Shown in pieces: positions 47,301 through 50,231 of a stretch of DNA of 64,000 bases. The first letter of the stretch is position 1; each line of letters opens with the position of its first letter. A program made the translations under genes and the position numbers. This DNA comes from Mimachlamys varia (taxonomy: Eukaryota; Mollusca; Bivalvia; Pectinida; Pectinidae), in assembly GCA_947623455.1 (NCBI GenBank), contig OX392533.1, positions 30,750,229 through 30,814,228 on the forward strand. The letters run 5' to 3'. The notes below the pieces were generated by a model. The model was not told the DNA's origin and did not search any database. It was given only the letters and a program-made list of their open reading frames with translations.

Positions 47301-50215
47301 ATTAGAGGCGACATACACTACATGTAGCTGTGCCTGCAAGATGTCTTGTAACTAATGCTTGGATTTAAAGATACGTTCATATTGCAGGCTTTCTCAAGCA
47401 GCCAAGGTATACGTACAGTGATGGTCATGTTCGATTCAGTTTATATGAGTTATATTTATGCAGTATGCCTACAGCTAGGTGTCATAAAAGACTTAACCTT
47501 TTTTTAATTAACGTTAATTTGTTATTCGCACTGCGTGTTTTGAAAAAATAAGGCTGTTATGAAAAATAAAAAGACACGAAACTTCGGTTCAGTAAATAAC
47601 CGACAATGTTACATTAGATGGTAAATGCAAACTTTTTTTTATCGTTTTAACTAAAAATACATACTTGCTACTTCAGTATAATGCAAATCATATTGATAGT
47701 TTTATCCCGGCCATTTAGGCCTATATATCGTGTTGCATATGGGCGCCAATCCGTCCAAATTTCGTTTTTGTTGATTGTAATACGGTACACATCACAGAAT
47801 TATATTATCTAAATACGATTATTACATGTATGATGATAAAATGCTGATCAAGTTCCGATTTGTTAATGATCATCCATCTTTGTTTTTTCAGAGTTACTGG
47901 CCAATTTTACTTGAAACAATAAAATGGCCGATATTAGAGAGCCCTGTCTAACACAATAGAAATTTAAAACAAAAAACAAAGTGATCACTAACATTTACCT
48001 ATATTCCCGAGTTTTATTGCTAAATGTACTACATAATATCATACATACACAATAAACCAGTATTCTGACGCAACTTCAAAAAAACAAGAATAGGAAGAAT
48101 TTTATAAATGGGATCCTTTCCTAAATAAATGGGGTCCTTAATTCTGCATAGTTTAAATGGAAATCTTGATAATTAGGCCCAGTGGGGTCCATTTCAGTTT
48201 ATATGCTTGAAAAAGATATAGAGACGGCTTCAACGCAAACCCCGATATAGATTACATGAAAAAATATACCAGAATGAGATACTTAATTTCTTTAGCTAAA
48301 ATGCATACCTAGATGAACAGGTAAGACAATGTGGCACACCAACCAAAAGTCTACTGGGGAAATGTTTATTAAGTTATTCAAAAGTATCCTACAAGGCCTT
48401 ACATCCATTACAACATTTCTTGGAAATCAACATCCTCCCAAACCAATTGTCGTCTCATTTGAGATCATCTATCCATGCAAGTGAGTCCACCTTTGGCTAG
48501 CGAAGCGGTATGGATAAAAAAGTATAGTTTATTGTATGAAATAAAATTATAAGACAACACCTACCATTCAAAAGTGTGATTGAAATTATCGAAAGTAATT
48601 TCAAGGTATTTATTTATTTATGACAATCATAAAACAAATAAAAGATGGAAAATTATGTATATAATTATACGCTTATTAAAACTGTAAAGAAACCTGAGAA
48701 TGCCTAAAATGTGACAAGCTATGACATAATATTGAAACTTACCTTTCAATATTAAATTTCAAGACAAATCGATCGTTCAGATTTTTTTATCATAGTATGC
48801 AATGCAAAATGCTTAAAAGATCCGACATTTATATGATAAAATAAAAAAAAGATTGATGATTACGTTTTGGAAAGTTCATCAAATTGAAACCAGGACTGTT
48901 ACTTAATCTTAATTAAAGTGCTATAAAAAAACCATAAATTTAAGAAAGAAAAAACAAGAAAACCAAGAAAAAGGGTCGTTTTGTTGAGCTACTTGCTGTC
49001 TAAATCAAGTTCCGGTCATGGACGGGTTATCAACCCAAACCATTTATTTATTAATTCATTTTATTTTATTGCGAGAGTTTTACGTCTTCATATGGTCTTA
49101 CGACCCCCAATGGACGAGAACAGATAGGAAAGAGAGTAGAAGGGATAAAGTATGTAGGAGGAAAGACAAGGGGAATGGGTTGAGAGGGTGGAGATAGGAG
49201 TCGTCTGGCCTACCAACTTATACTTGGGGGTGCTATAAATTGAAGACGACCCCTTGTCCTAAAGTTGTCATGTCTACAAATCGATGGGGAGTTTGCCGGC
49301 CGTACCAAGATGATGTAGCGCGAAAGAAAGATGACCGGAAGTGAGACGAATCTGTTCCCAAAACCGGAAAAACCGCCGATCTGCACCGACCTGGTCGCCC
49401 AAGGTTTCCGAACGAATTTAGTATTTACCATGATTTTGGATGTCCGCCTAAAAAGCTTATAACGATTATCTATTTCTATGAATTTAAAAATATTGCCCTG
49501 TCTTTTAAGTCGGTGTTATCACCTACTCTTCTTCGAAAGACTCAAAGGCATCTTTTTCGTGCAAGATTGGACACTTCTCACACGGACCACCATGCATAGT
49601 CCCATCCGACGGACTGTATGTTAGTGTTTATACAAGAAGGCATGCGGTGATGTTTTATTTTTGTTGTCCGTTCTGTTTTCCGTTCTTCTTTCGTCCCAAT
49701 ATTACCTTTATCACTTTACAAATGTCCACTTTCTTATAAGCCTCATCATAGCTTTCACCTTATACACAATGTACCTATCATCGTTCAGACTTCCTTTGCT
49801 GTTTTTGTATAGTGTGAATATAAGTAAGATAAAAAAAGGGGGGGGGGTGGAGATACATGGGGTAGTATTGTTACGATTTGTTACGGGGGAGGGTGCGGGG
49901 ATGAAATAGTGAAGGGTATCAAGAGATGTGCCTATGGTTTGCAATGAGTTGCATTGGGCTGGTGATGGATGAGGGTTGTTAACCCAAACCCCGAGTATCT
50001 GTGTGTGTTGCGCACAACCTAGTTGATATCGTACCTGTAGGCACAAGGGGACTTTCTATATCCAGTTCCCTCCACAATTGTTTCTGAGGCGCAGACAGCG
50101 CAAGAAACTCGGGTGGTACGTCACTTCCTGTCTTGGGCGGATGCTGAGGGTTGGTTGCCATGTGGTGCTGTACGGGATCCTCCAGGTTACTAATGGCCGA
50201 CACACGTGTCTTCAT
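5289..50215 (-). CDS. NFAT5: NFAT5/TonEBP-like transcription factor, whole coding span (14 exons)
   Basis: Spliced coding sequence on the minus strand: 50215-50035, 44285-44178, 36069-36007, 28909-27802, 27122-26888, 26353-26163, 25101-24929, 20579-20389, 19786-19663, 9472-9380, 8508-7378, 6985-6839, 6394-6122, 5371-5289. All introns are GT-AG, phases join throughout, and the total is 4101 nt (1366 aa plus stop), close to vertebrate NFAT5 (about 1500 aa). The Rel-homology domain (about residues 519-690) has [11 protein letters not shown] (541-551), [23 protein letters not shown] and [11 protein letters not shown]. The IPT/TIG domain (about 690-791) has [14 protein letters not shown]. In animals NFAT5 is the osmotic-stress and immune Rel factor; it binds DNA as an encircling dimer and does not need calcineurin. 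I see no PxIxIT calcineurin-docking motif. The C-terminus is Gln-rich. Exons 1-3, 10 and 12-14 rest on splice signals and phase rather than strong similarity. Confidence 0.93.
5372..6121 (-). other. Intron 13 with 54-bp tandem repeat
   Basis: GT-AG intron between exons 13 and 14. About a third is the minisatellite at 5476-5730; the rest is AT-rich with no recognisable element. Confidence 0.8.
5476..5730. repeat. ~54-bp minisatellite (GGGCTTATTACCAGACATCC...)
   Basis: About four and a half copies with starts near 5476, 5531, 5585, 5640 and 5694; the last copies are truncated. Units include GTGCATAGGGGAGGTC and AAAGTGTGGGG. The phrase TTATTACCAGACATGGGCTTATT also occurs alone near 39085 in intron 2, so the unit derives from a dispersed sequence. 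Open frames across the array on both strands are repeat artefacts. Confidence 0.92.
6122..6394 (-). CDS. NFAT5: NFAT5-like exon 13 (Gln/Pro-rich)
   Basis: A 273-nt exon, phase 1 at both ends, acceptor CGTTTTTAG|CACCA and donor CAACAGG|GTAGGT, residues 1249-1340. An ordered-looking start ([20 protein letters not shown]) is followed by a Gln/Pro tract and a Gly-rich end with [14 protein letters not shown]. The frame has no stop across the exon, whereas reading on into the intron would stop within two codons. Confidence 0.82.
6395..6838 (-). other. Intron 12 with short tandem duplication
   Basis: GT-AG intron. Between about 6470 and 6580 the phrase AAAACAAAATTATAGAAATG recurs three times at about 50-60 bp spacing with changes. 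Nothing else is recognised. Confidence 0.75.
6839..6985 (-). CDS. NFAT5: NFAT5-like exon 12 (Gln-rich cassette)
   Basis: A 147-nt exon, phase 1 at both ends, between acceptor TCTTATCCAG|TTATAG and donor AGCATTA|GTAAGT, residues 1200-1249. It encodes [15 protein letters not shown], a Gln tract interrupted by Pro, then [10 protein letters not shown]. It is open only in the frame that joins both neighbours. A likely optional cassette. Confidence 0.8.
6986..7377 (-). other. Intron 11
   Basis: GT-AG intron of 392 bp, AT-rich, with a pyrimidine-rich stretch before the exon 12 acceptor. I see no repeat or other gene in it. Confidence 0.8.
7378..8508 (-). CDS. NFAT5: NFAT5-like exon 11 (large Gln-rich region)
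   Basis: An 1131-nt exon, phase 1 in (TTTAAACAG|AAGC) and phase 1 out (ACACCTG|GTATGT), residues 823-1200. It begins [20 protein letters not shown] and includes a Gln tract of mixed CAG/CAA codons at about residues 935-1002 (DNA 7970-8175). It continues with short repeated motifs such as [19 protein letters not shown] and MSFVGTY/FSFIGTS. The composition and position correspond to the long Gln/Ser-rich transactivation exon of vertebrate NFAT5. Mixed codons should make the tract more stable than a pure CAG repeat. Confidence 0.93.
8509..9379 (-). other. Intron 10 with duplicated exon-10 tails and an inverted repeat
   Basis: The 5' half (9059-9379) is built of tandem copies of the end of exon 10 with its donor. 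The 3' half has an imperfect inverted repeat, about 27 bp at 8552-8578 and 8659-8685 (TTGAACTGCTTTC.../...GAAAGCAGTTCAA), spaced about 80 bp, resembling a short hairpin element. Confidence 0.8.
9059..9345 (-). repeat. Three tandem partial copies of exon-10 tail plus 5' splice site
   Basis: Blocks beginning CACATCAAGGGCTTTTCACA on plus at 9059, 9151, 9252 and 9348 are spaced 92-101 bp apart. Read on minus, each holds the last ~35 nt of exon 10 (CTCTCCTTCACTGTGTCACC), the donor and intron start. The 9348 block is the real exon end. The 9059 and 9252 copies keep CAG|GTAAGT; the 9151 copy has CAGATAAG, so its donor is lost. None has an acceptor or the exon's 5' part. Reading from exon 10 through its own donor meets TGA a few codons later, so use of the extra donors would truncate the protein. 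Confidence 0.93.
9380..9472 (-). CDS. NFAT5: NFAT5-like exon 10 (linker after the IPT domain)
   Basis: A 93-nt exon, phase 1 at both ends, between acceptor CTATCAATAG|AAGTG and donor TCACCAG|GTAAGT, residues 792-823. It encodes [12 protein letters not shown] and a basic segment [11 protein letters not shown]. The first part recalls the DVTPMEV region of vertebrate NFAT5 and the second resembles a kinase-site or nuclear-signal motif. The end of this exon and its donor are repeated three more times in the following intron (9059-9345), but only this copy has the upstream part and an acceptor. Confidence 0.8.
12853..13039. mobile_element. MITE-like element with GTTACCTCCCCTT ends
   Basis: The left end reads CAGTTACCTCCCCTTACAC and the right end is GTGAAAGGGGAGGTAACTC. 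These are inverted repeats of about 18 bp with one or two mismatches around 150 bp of non-coding sequence. The GGGAGGTAA motif also occurs at 35990 and 41273. Short element with terminal inverted repeats; superfamily not determined. No clear target duplication seen. Confidence 0.55.
16601..16692. mobile_element. Palindromic TTAA element, copy
   Basis: Starts TTAACTCACTC and ends GTGAATGAGTTTTAA, with the inverted core AATTCTTCCAATTCAAAGG/GTTGGAATAGTTCATT. It is one of about a dozen ~90-bp copies in the window sharing TTAACTCATT termini and a palindromic centre; see the family finding. Confidence 0.7.
17420..18130. repeat. Degenerate tandem array (GTGGGTTCATTTTGGACAG units)
   Basis: Basic unit of about 33-35 bp containing TGTGGGTTCATTTT and GGACAGTTTTATAAGG. 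A higher-order block of about 132 bp is repeated nearly exactly (from 17477 and again from 17609, with a 3-bp indel). Divergence grows towards 18130. The plus-strand frame 17345-17725 is open because of this array. Confidence 0.88.
19663..19786 (-). CDS. NFAT5: NFAT5-like exon 9 (IPT/TIG domain, end)
   Basis: A 124-nt exon, phase 0 in (AATAAACAG|ACACAT) and phase 1 out (ACGCCTG|GTATGT), residues 751-792. It encodes [12 protein letters not shown], a beta-strand stretch [11 protein letters not shown], and the domain end QKFVYTP (FTYTP in vertebrates). This completes the dimerisation domain. Confidence 0.96.
19787..20388 (-). other. Intron 8 with a SINE core fragment
   Basis: GT-AG intron. Between 20145 and 20205 it holds a fragment of the SINE family seen at 29205-29412; the rest is AT-rich with nothing recognised. 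Confidence 0.75.
20145..20205 (-). mobile_element. SINE core fragment
   Basis: GAAACCCGGAGTTCCCCAAG followed by AAAAACTACCGACCTACCTGGCAACTGCCC parallels the central part of the SINE at 29280-29340 (CCGGAGTACCCGGAG...AACCTACGTC...TTGGCAACTGCCCC), with several mismatches. The tRNA-like head is absent or decayed. Confidence 0.55.
20389..20579 (-). CDS. NFAT5: NFAT5-like exon 8 (IPT/TIG domain, first part)
   Basis: A 191-nt exon, phase 1 in (GTCCGCAG|CTCAA) and phase 0 out (CAGCCT|GTGCGT), residues 687-750. It begins [13 protein letters not shown], the domain boundary, then [18 protein letters not shown], the IPT/TIG signature used for Rel-family dimerisation, and ends [10 protein letters not shown]. 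The donor GTGCGT is a less common but valid form. Length and alignment match vertebrate NFAT5 without gaps in the core. Confidence 0.97.
21161..21440. mobile_element. Element with CAGTGGCATAGC / GCTTCGCCGCTG ends
   Basis: The left end CAGTGGCATAGCTATGG and right end GGAAGCTTCGCCGCTG are inverted relatives; the same ends occur at 35680 and 35838. About 280 bp, AT-rich inside, with no transposase. Probable non-autonomous DNA transposon; superfamily not fixed. Confidence 0.45.
21780..22200. repeat. ~113-bp tandem repeat containing the palindromic element
   Basis: Three to four units. GTAAATGATGAGAACACTTG recurs at about 21841, 21955, 22066 and 22179. Each unit joins a spacer with GTAAGAGACAAC to a near-complete palindromic element (CACCCCTAAAATTTCATAAT...TTCAACTGTGTCTTCAGGGG). 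The 5' part of the block is more diverged. Confidence 0.9.
23136..23225. mobile_element. Palindromic TTAA element, diverged copy
   Basis: Contains GAACTCATTCATTCATCACC, TTCATAATGAACTCATATC and AAAGTCCAAATGTGTCTTGA in the same order as the other copies, with decayed ends. Confidence 0.5.
24644..24778. mobile_element. Short element with CAGTAAAACaCCC / GGGGTTTTACTG ends
   Basis: Left end CAGTAAAACACCCATTTTAT, right end CAGTGGGGTTTTACTGTA. Inverted CAGTAAAAC ends and internal CTCGAGTTCAAGT resemble pogo/Tigger-type short elements (family knowledge). About 135 bp, non-coding, ending 151 bp below the exon 7 donor. Confidence 0.4.
24929..25101 (-). CDS. NFAT5: NFAT5-like exon 7 (end of Rel N-terminal domain)
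   Basis: A 173-nt exon, phase 2 in (TTTGCAG|GATTG) and phase 1 out (TTGTGTA|GTAAGT), residues 629-687. It contains [15 protein letters not shown], a basic run [11 protein letters not shown] and the strands MIFRVVFKK and [12 protein letters not shown]. These match the end of the DNA-binding half of the NFAT5 Rel domain, where the KKKSTRAR-type basic stretch is conserved. The donor-side intron carries a short CAGTAAAAC-ended element about 150 bp away. Confidence 0.97.
25102..26162 (-). other. Intron 6
   Basis: GT-AG intron of about 1.06 kb. AT-rich. I see no coding signal or clear repeat family, though 25360-25560 (GGCCCAATATACGTAACTTC...) has the more mixed composition of a decayed dispersed repeat. 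Confidence 0.75.
26163..26353 (-). CDS. NFAT5: NFAT5-like exon 6 (Rel-homology domain, middle)
   Basis: A 191-nt exon, phase 0 in (TTCAG|CTGTAT) and phase 2 out (GCCAT|GTAGGT), residues 566-629. It carries [27 protein letters not shown], a variable loop with [10 protein letters not shown], and [17 protein letters not shown], each aligning with NFAT5 family sequence. The next exon's first base completes an ATG (Met) codon across the junction. Confidence 0.97.
26354..26887 (-). other. Intron 5 with a palindromic element
   Basis: GT-AG intron. 26533-26620 is a copy of the palindromic family (AACTCATCCACCCTTGAAAA...TTTCAGGGGTAAATGAGTAA). Nothing else is recognised. Confidence 0.75.
26533..26620. 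mobile_element. Palindromic TTAA element, copy
   Basis: Inverted ends AACTCATCCACCC and GGGGTAAATGAGT enclose TAACTCTTCCAACTCTGAGG / TAGGAAGAATTCATTATGAG, itself a partial palindrome. Located in intron 5 between two Rel-domain exons. Confidence 0.65.
26888..27122 (-). CDS. NFAT5: NFAT5-like exon 5 (start of Rel-homology domain)
   Basis: A 235-nt exon, phase 2 in (TTTCTAG|TTCTCC) and phase 0 out (GTCAAG|GTAAAG), residues 487-565. It begins with a basic linker ([13 protein letters not shown]), a plausible nuclear-localisation signal. [20 protein letters not shown] then opens the Rel domain, followed by the DNA-contact loop [18 protein letters not shown]. The [11 protein letters not shown] form is the NFAT5 version of the NFAT recognition loop; NFAT1-4 have RAHYETEGSRG. 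This exon is the strongest single identifier of the gene. Confidence 0.97.
27123..27801 (-). other. Intron 4
   Basis: GT-AG intron of 679 bp in phase 2. Near 27691 it has ATTAACTCATTAATTCCCCC and near 27780 a decayed partner, possibly an old palindromic element. No other feature. Confidence 0.7.
27802..28909 (-). CDS. NFAT5: NFAT5-like exon 4 (Ser/Pro/Asn-rich N-terminal region)
   Basis: An 1108-nt exon, phase 1 in (TTTCAG|CTGCAG) and phase 2 out (CTACA|GTAAGT), covering residues 118-487. Low-complexity Ser/Pro/Asn/Thr/Gln sequence with many SP and TP pairs (for example [25 protein letters not shown]), so it is likely disordered and a target of proline-directed kinases. It has a VKLD sequence near residue 145 that fits a sumoylation consensus loosely, and a better-ordered stretch [15 protein letters not shown] near residue 424. 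It lacks the SPxx-repeat/SRR layout of the calcineurin-regulated NFATs, which agrees with an NFAT5-type protein. Confidence 0.9.
29205..29412 (-). mobile_element. tRNA-derived SINE
   Basis: Read on minus, it starts with a tRNA-like head: GTGGCCAAGCGGTTAAGG (A-box region) and CGAGTTCGATTCCCACG (B-box region). The core is TTTTTCTCCGGGTACTCCGG, followed by CTTTCCTCCACC, and it ends near GGACGTAAAATAAAATAAAC, a simple A-rich tail. Head, core and tail are in order, so this is a near-full SINE. The core motif is common in SINEs of bivalves and other invertebrates (recalled, not searched). Confidence 0.85.
29493..29593. mobile_element. Palindromic TTAA element with intact ends
   Basis: TTAACTCATTTGCACCTGAA at the left and TTTAGGTGTGAATGAGTTAA at the right are inverted repeats of nearly 20 bp ending in TTAA on both sides. 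This is the best evidence that the family uses TTAA target duplication, as piggyBac-type elements do. Confidence 0.75.
29811..29896. mobile_element. Palindromic element, diverged copy
   Basis: ACTCATCCATCCCCAAAATT, CATAATGAAGTATTCCAACC and AAATGTGTCTTCAGATTTG occur in the family order. The right end has decayed to TGAATGAATTTC. Confidence 0.6.
30240..31590. repeat. 40-bp minisatellite, about 29 copies
   Basis: Consensus unit GAGAGAACCGTTATTAGGTT followed by ATATAGGGTAATACCTTGCT. I count about 29 occurrences of the TTATTAG anchor between 30420 and 31570, most spaced exactly 40 bp, with diverged units before 30420. Two unit variants alternate in blocks: one with CTTGCTGAGAGAAC and one with CTTATTCAAAGAGAAC (2 bp longer). 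This implies expansion of multi-unit blocks. Confidence 0.97.
34410..35290. repeat. Degenerate ~80-bp repeat (GATCAGGTGAAACACAGA)
   Basis: Phrases TGATCAGGTGAAACACAGA, GGTAGTAAAATAT and CCTTTATAACT recur in the same order near 34440-34530, 34870, 34965-35040 and 35050, with strong divergence. An old tandem or clustered repeat. Confidence 0.6.
35680..35838. mobile_element. Element with CAGTGGCGTAGC / GAGCTTCGCCACTG ends, nested
   Basis: Inverted ends CAGTGGCGTAGCTTC and GAGCTTCGCCACTG, inside which is a C-rich run (35759-35776). The flanks (35630-35679 and 35839-35950: CAAACTCGTATAACTCAAA, GACTTTGAGATAACGAGGTT) look like the two halves of another element, so this one probably inserted into it. 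Confidence 0.5.
36007..36069 (-). CDS. NFAT5: NFAT5-like exon 3 (21-codon cassette)
   Basis: A 63-nt exon between acceptor TCTTTTCAG|AACAC and donor CTACAG|GTAGGT, phase 1 in and phase 1 out, open in the required frame. It encodes an Ala/Asn/Ser-rich peptide with two N-x-S/T motifs, which have no obvious role in a nuclear protein. Size and phase symmetry make it a likely alternatively spliced cassette; vertebrate NFAT5 also makes isoforms from alternative 5' exons. The intron begins with GATTACCTCCCTTT, a motif found at the ends of a short repeat family, so the exon may have been recruited from repeat sequence (inference). Confidence 0.65.
36502..36576. mobile_element. Palindromic element, copy
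   Basis: GAACCCTTCCAATTCAAAG / GATTGGAATTATAAAATTT core with a GAATATGAGTTAA right end; the left end has decayed to CAACGCATTTAA. Confidence 0.55.
36785..36930 (+). repeat. Dispersed ~140-bp repeat, copy 1
   Basis: Contains GGGTTTGTGTTGAAGCCGTC, TTTTTCAAGCATAGAAACTG, AAAAGGACCCCAAT, AACTATGCAGAAAGACTCC and GACTCCATTTATAAAATACC. It matches copies at 42955-43095 (same strand) and 48100-48250 (opposite strand). No coding potential; family unknown to me. Confidence 0.8.
39109..39245. repeat. Two-copy ~68-bp tandem duplication
   Basis: GTGAATAGATATGGTTATTG...TAGCCATAGGTTTTGGC is followed by GTGAATAAAATATGGCAATT...TAGCCATAGATTTGGCC. Next to a stray TTATTACCAGACATGGGC piece like the minisatellite at 5476. 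Confidence 0.75.
40041..40130. mobile_element. Palindromic TTAA element, copy
   Basis: TTAATTCGTCCAACCCTTAA at the left, CAGTGGTGAATAAATTAA at the right, with the family core TCATAATGAACTATTCCAAC in between. Confidence 0.65.
40348..40436. mobile_element. Palindromic TTAA element, copy close to consensus
   Basis: TTAACTCATTCACCCTGAAA at the left and TCTTCAGGGGTGAATGAGTA at the right form inverted ends. The core CTGTTCCAACCTTTGAATTG/GAAGAGTTCAA is itself nearly palindromic, so the whole ~88 bp can fold back on itself. Confidence 0.75.
40983..41074. mobile_element. Palindromic TTAA element, copy with both TTAA ends
   Basis: TTAACTCATTTAGTGCTGC at the left and AAGAATAAATGAGTTAA at the right. 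The core is diverged (CTTTCCAATTGCAAAGATAA). Confidence 0.65.
42366..42527 (+). CDS. Candidate plus-strand exon inside intron 2
   Basis: A 162-nt stretch with acceptor CACAATTACAG|GTGATG and donor GACATAG|GTACGA on plus, open in one frame and phase 1 at both ends. It encodes [26 protein letters not shown] and [20 protein letters not shown]. Composition is more protein-like than the surrounding AT-rich intron. I do not recognise a family. It could be part of a nested or overlapping gene on the other strand, a decayed mobile-element gene, or chance. No start, stop or partner exon is identified. Confidence 0.25.
42955..43095 (+). repeat. Dispersed ~140-bp repeat, copy 2
   Basis: Same order of phrases as copy 1: TATCTTTTTCAAGCATAGAA, GAAACTGAAAAGGATCCC, AAACTATGCAGAAGGACCCC, TTTAGGAAAGGGCACC, TTATAAAATATCC. 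Confidence 0.8.
43621..44138. mobile_element. Non-autonomous hAT-like element with 8-bp target duplication
   Basis: Starts TAGTGCTCTCACGATACGG and ends ATATTGTGACAGCACTA; the ends are inverted repeats of the TAGTGCTGTCA type common in hAT elements. GTCCTTAT directly flanks both sides (43613-43620 and 44139-44146), an exact 8-bp target-site duplication typical of hAT insertions. The 518-bp interior has no transposase; a 105-codon open frame (43902-44219) runs past its right end and shows no recognised domain. It sits 39 bp from the exon 2 donor. Confidence 0.85.
44178..44285 (-). CDS. NFAT5: NFAT5-like exon 2 (36-codon cassette)
   Basis: Acceptor CTATACAG|GTCAA and donor GGCG|GTACGTA bound a 108-nt exon. 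It is open only in the phase that joins exon 1 and is phase 1 at both ends, so it can be skipped without a frameshift. It encodes a polar segment with a short amphipathic stretch, [13 protein letters not shown], then Asn/Ser/Pro-rich linker. The sequence is not conserved enough to name a domain. A hAT-like element ends 39 bp below its donor, and the first bases of intron 2 lie in an AGTCCTTAT-containing stretch repeated at that element's flanks. Confidence 0.68.
44735..44812. repeat. Near-perfect 78-bp palindrome
   Basis: Arms 44735-44768 and 44779-44812 pair at 33 of 34 positions around a 10-bp loop. The arms begin ACAATAGAATAACTCA and end TGAGTTATTCTATTGT. Such a structure would extrude a cruciform or, in RNA, form a long hairpin. 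Probably a very short foldback element. Confidence 0.92.
45370..45483. repeat. 39-bp inverted repeat made of tRNA-like SINE heads
   Basis: Arms 45370-45408 and 45445-45483 pair at 38 of 39 positions around a 36-bp loop. The right arm and its continuation read GGAGGTGCAGTGGCTAGCA...CATGCCTTTCATCAGGATG, resembling the 5' half of a tRNA (A-box-like TGCAGTGGCTAGCA). It looks like a head-to-head pair of SINE heads; only the right one continues. Confidence 0.75.
46593..46700 (+). CDS. Candidate plus-strand exon, weak
   Basis: Open on plus up to a strong donor AGACAG|GTATGT at 46700, encoding [16 protein letters not shown] and [13 protein letters not shown]. There is no ATG in this frame before the upstream TGA, so it would need an upstream splice (a weak acceptor CTTCAG lies at 46598-46603) or is chance. 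The composition is unlike flanking intron. Not assigned to a family. Confidence 0.15.
47036..47096. promoter_or_regulatory. Pair of CCAAT boxes in opposite orientation
   Basis: TTTTGATTGGTTC (inverted CCAAT) and TTGACCAATCAGC (direct CCAAT, close to the NF-Y consensus) lie about 50 bp apart in a segment less AT-rich than its surroundings. They could mark an internal promoter in intron 1. Motif evidence only. Confidence 0.25.
48100..48250 (-). repeat. Dispersed ~140-bp repeat, copy 3 (reverse)
   Basis: On plus: TTTATAAATGGGATCCTTTC, AATAAATGGGGTCCTTAATT, TGCATAGTTTAAATGG, GGGGTCCATTTCAGTTT, GCTTGAAAAAGATATAGAGA, ACGGCTTCAACGCAAACC. This is the reverse complement of copies 1 and 2. Confidence 0.8.
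49030..49260 (-). mobile_element. Possible retroposon fragment with A-rich tail
   Basis: On minus it ends GGTCGTAAGACCATATGAAG, ACGTAAAACTCTCGCAATAA, AATAAAATGAATTAATAAAT, an A-rich tail like that of the SINE at 29205. The upstream part is purine-rich on plus. The 5' limit is not clear, and the minus frame 49210-49431 has no recognised domain. Confidence 0.35.
50035..50215 (-). CDS. NFAT5: NFAT5-like exon 1 (first coding exon)
   Basis: This exon holds the start ATG and 60 codons plus one base (phase 1 out), ending at donor ACAG|GTACGA. An in-frame TAA lies 17 codons upstream with no ATG between, which supports this start if the 5' leader is continuous. The context is AAAATGA, with A at -3. 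The end of the peptide, [11 protein letters not shown], resembles the DLDLESP stretch at the N-terminus of vertebrate NFAT5, which also comes from a separate 5' exon. The acidic/hydrophobic run [19 protein letters not shown] could be an activation helix (inference). Other untranslated or alternative first exons may lie further upstream. Confidence 0.75.
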
Positions 50216-50231
50216 TTTGCCTAGTCGACAT
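50190..50231 (-). other. Upstream ORF overlapping the NFAT5-like start
   Basis: An ATG 16 nt before the main ATG opens a 13-codon frame in another phase that stops (TAG) inside exon 1. Its context has T at -3, so it is weak, while the main ATG has A at -3. If the leader is transcribed here, this uORF could dampen translation. Confidence 0.4.

Larger units (their letters stand above)
44286..50034 (-). other. Intron 1 (5.7 kb)
   Basis: Holds two long hairpins (44735-44812 and 45370-45483), a more GC-rich segment with inverted CCAAT boxes (about 46590-47100), the third copy of the dispersed ~140-bp repeat (48100-48250), a possible retroposon (49030-49260) and a run of G (about 49840-49850). No NFAT5 exon is apparent in it. 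Confidence 0.7.
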
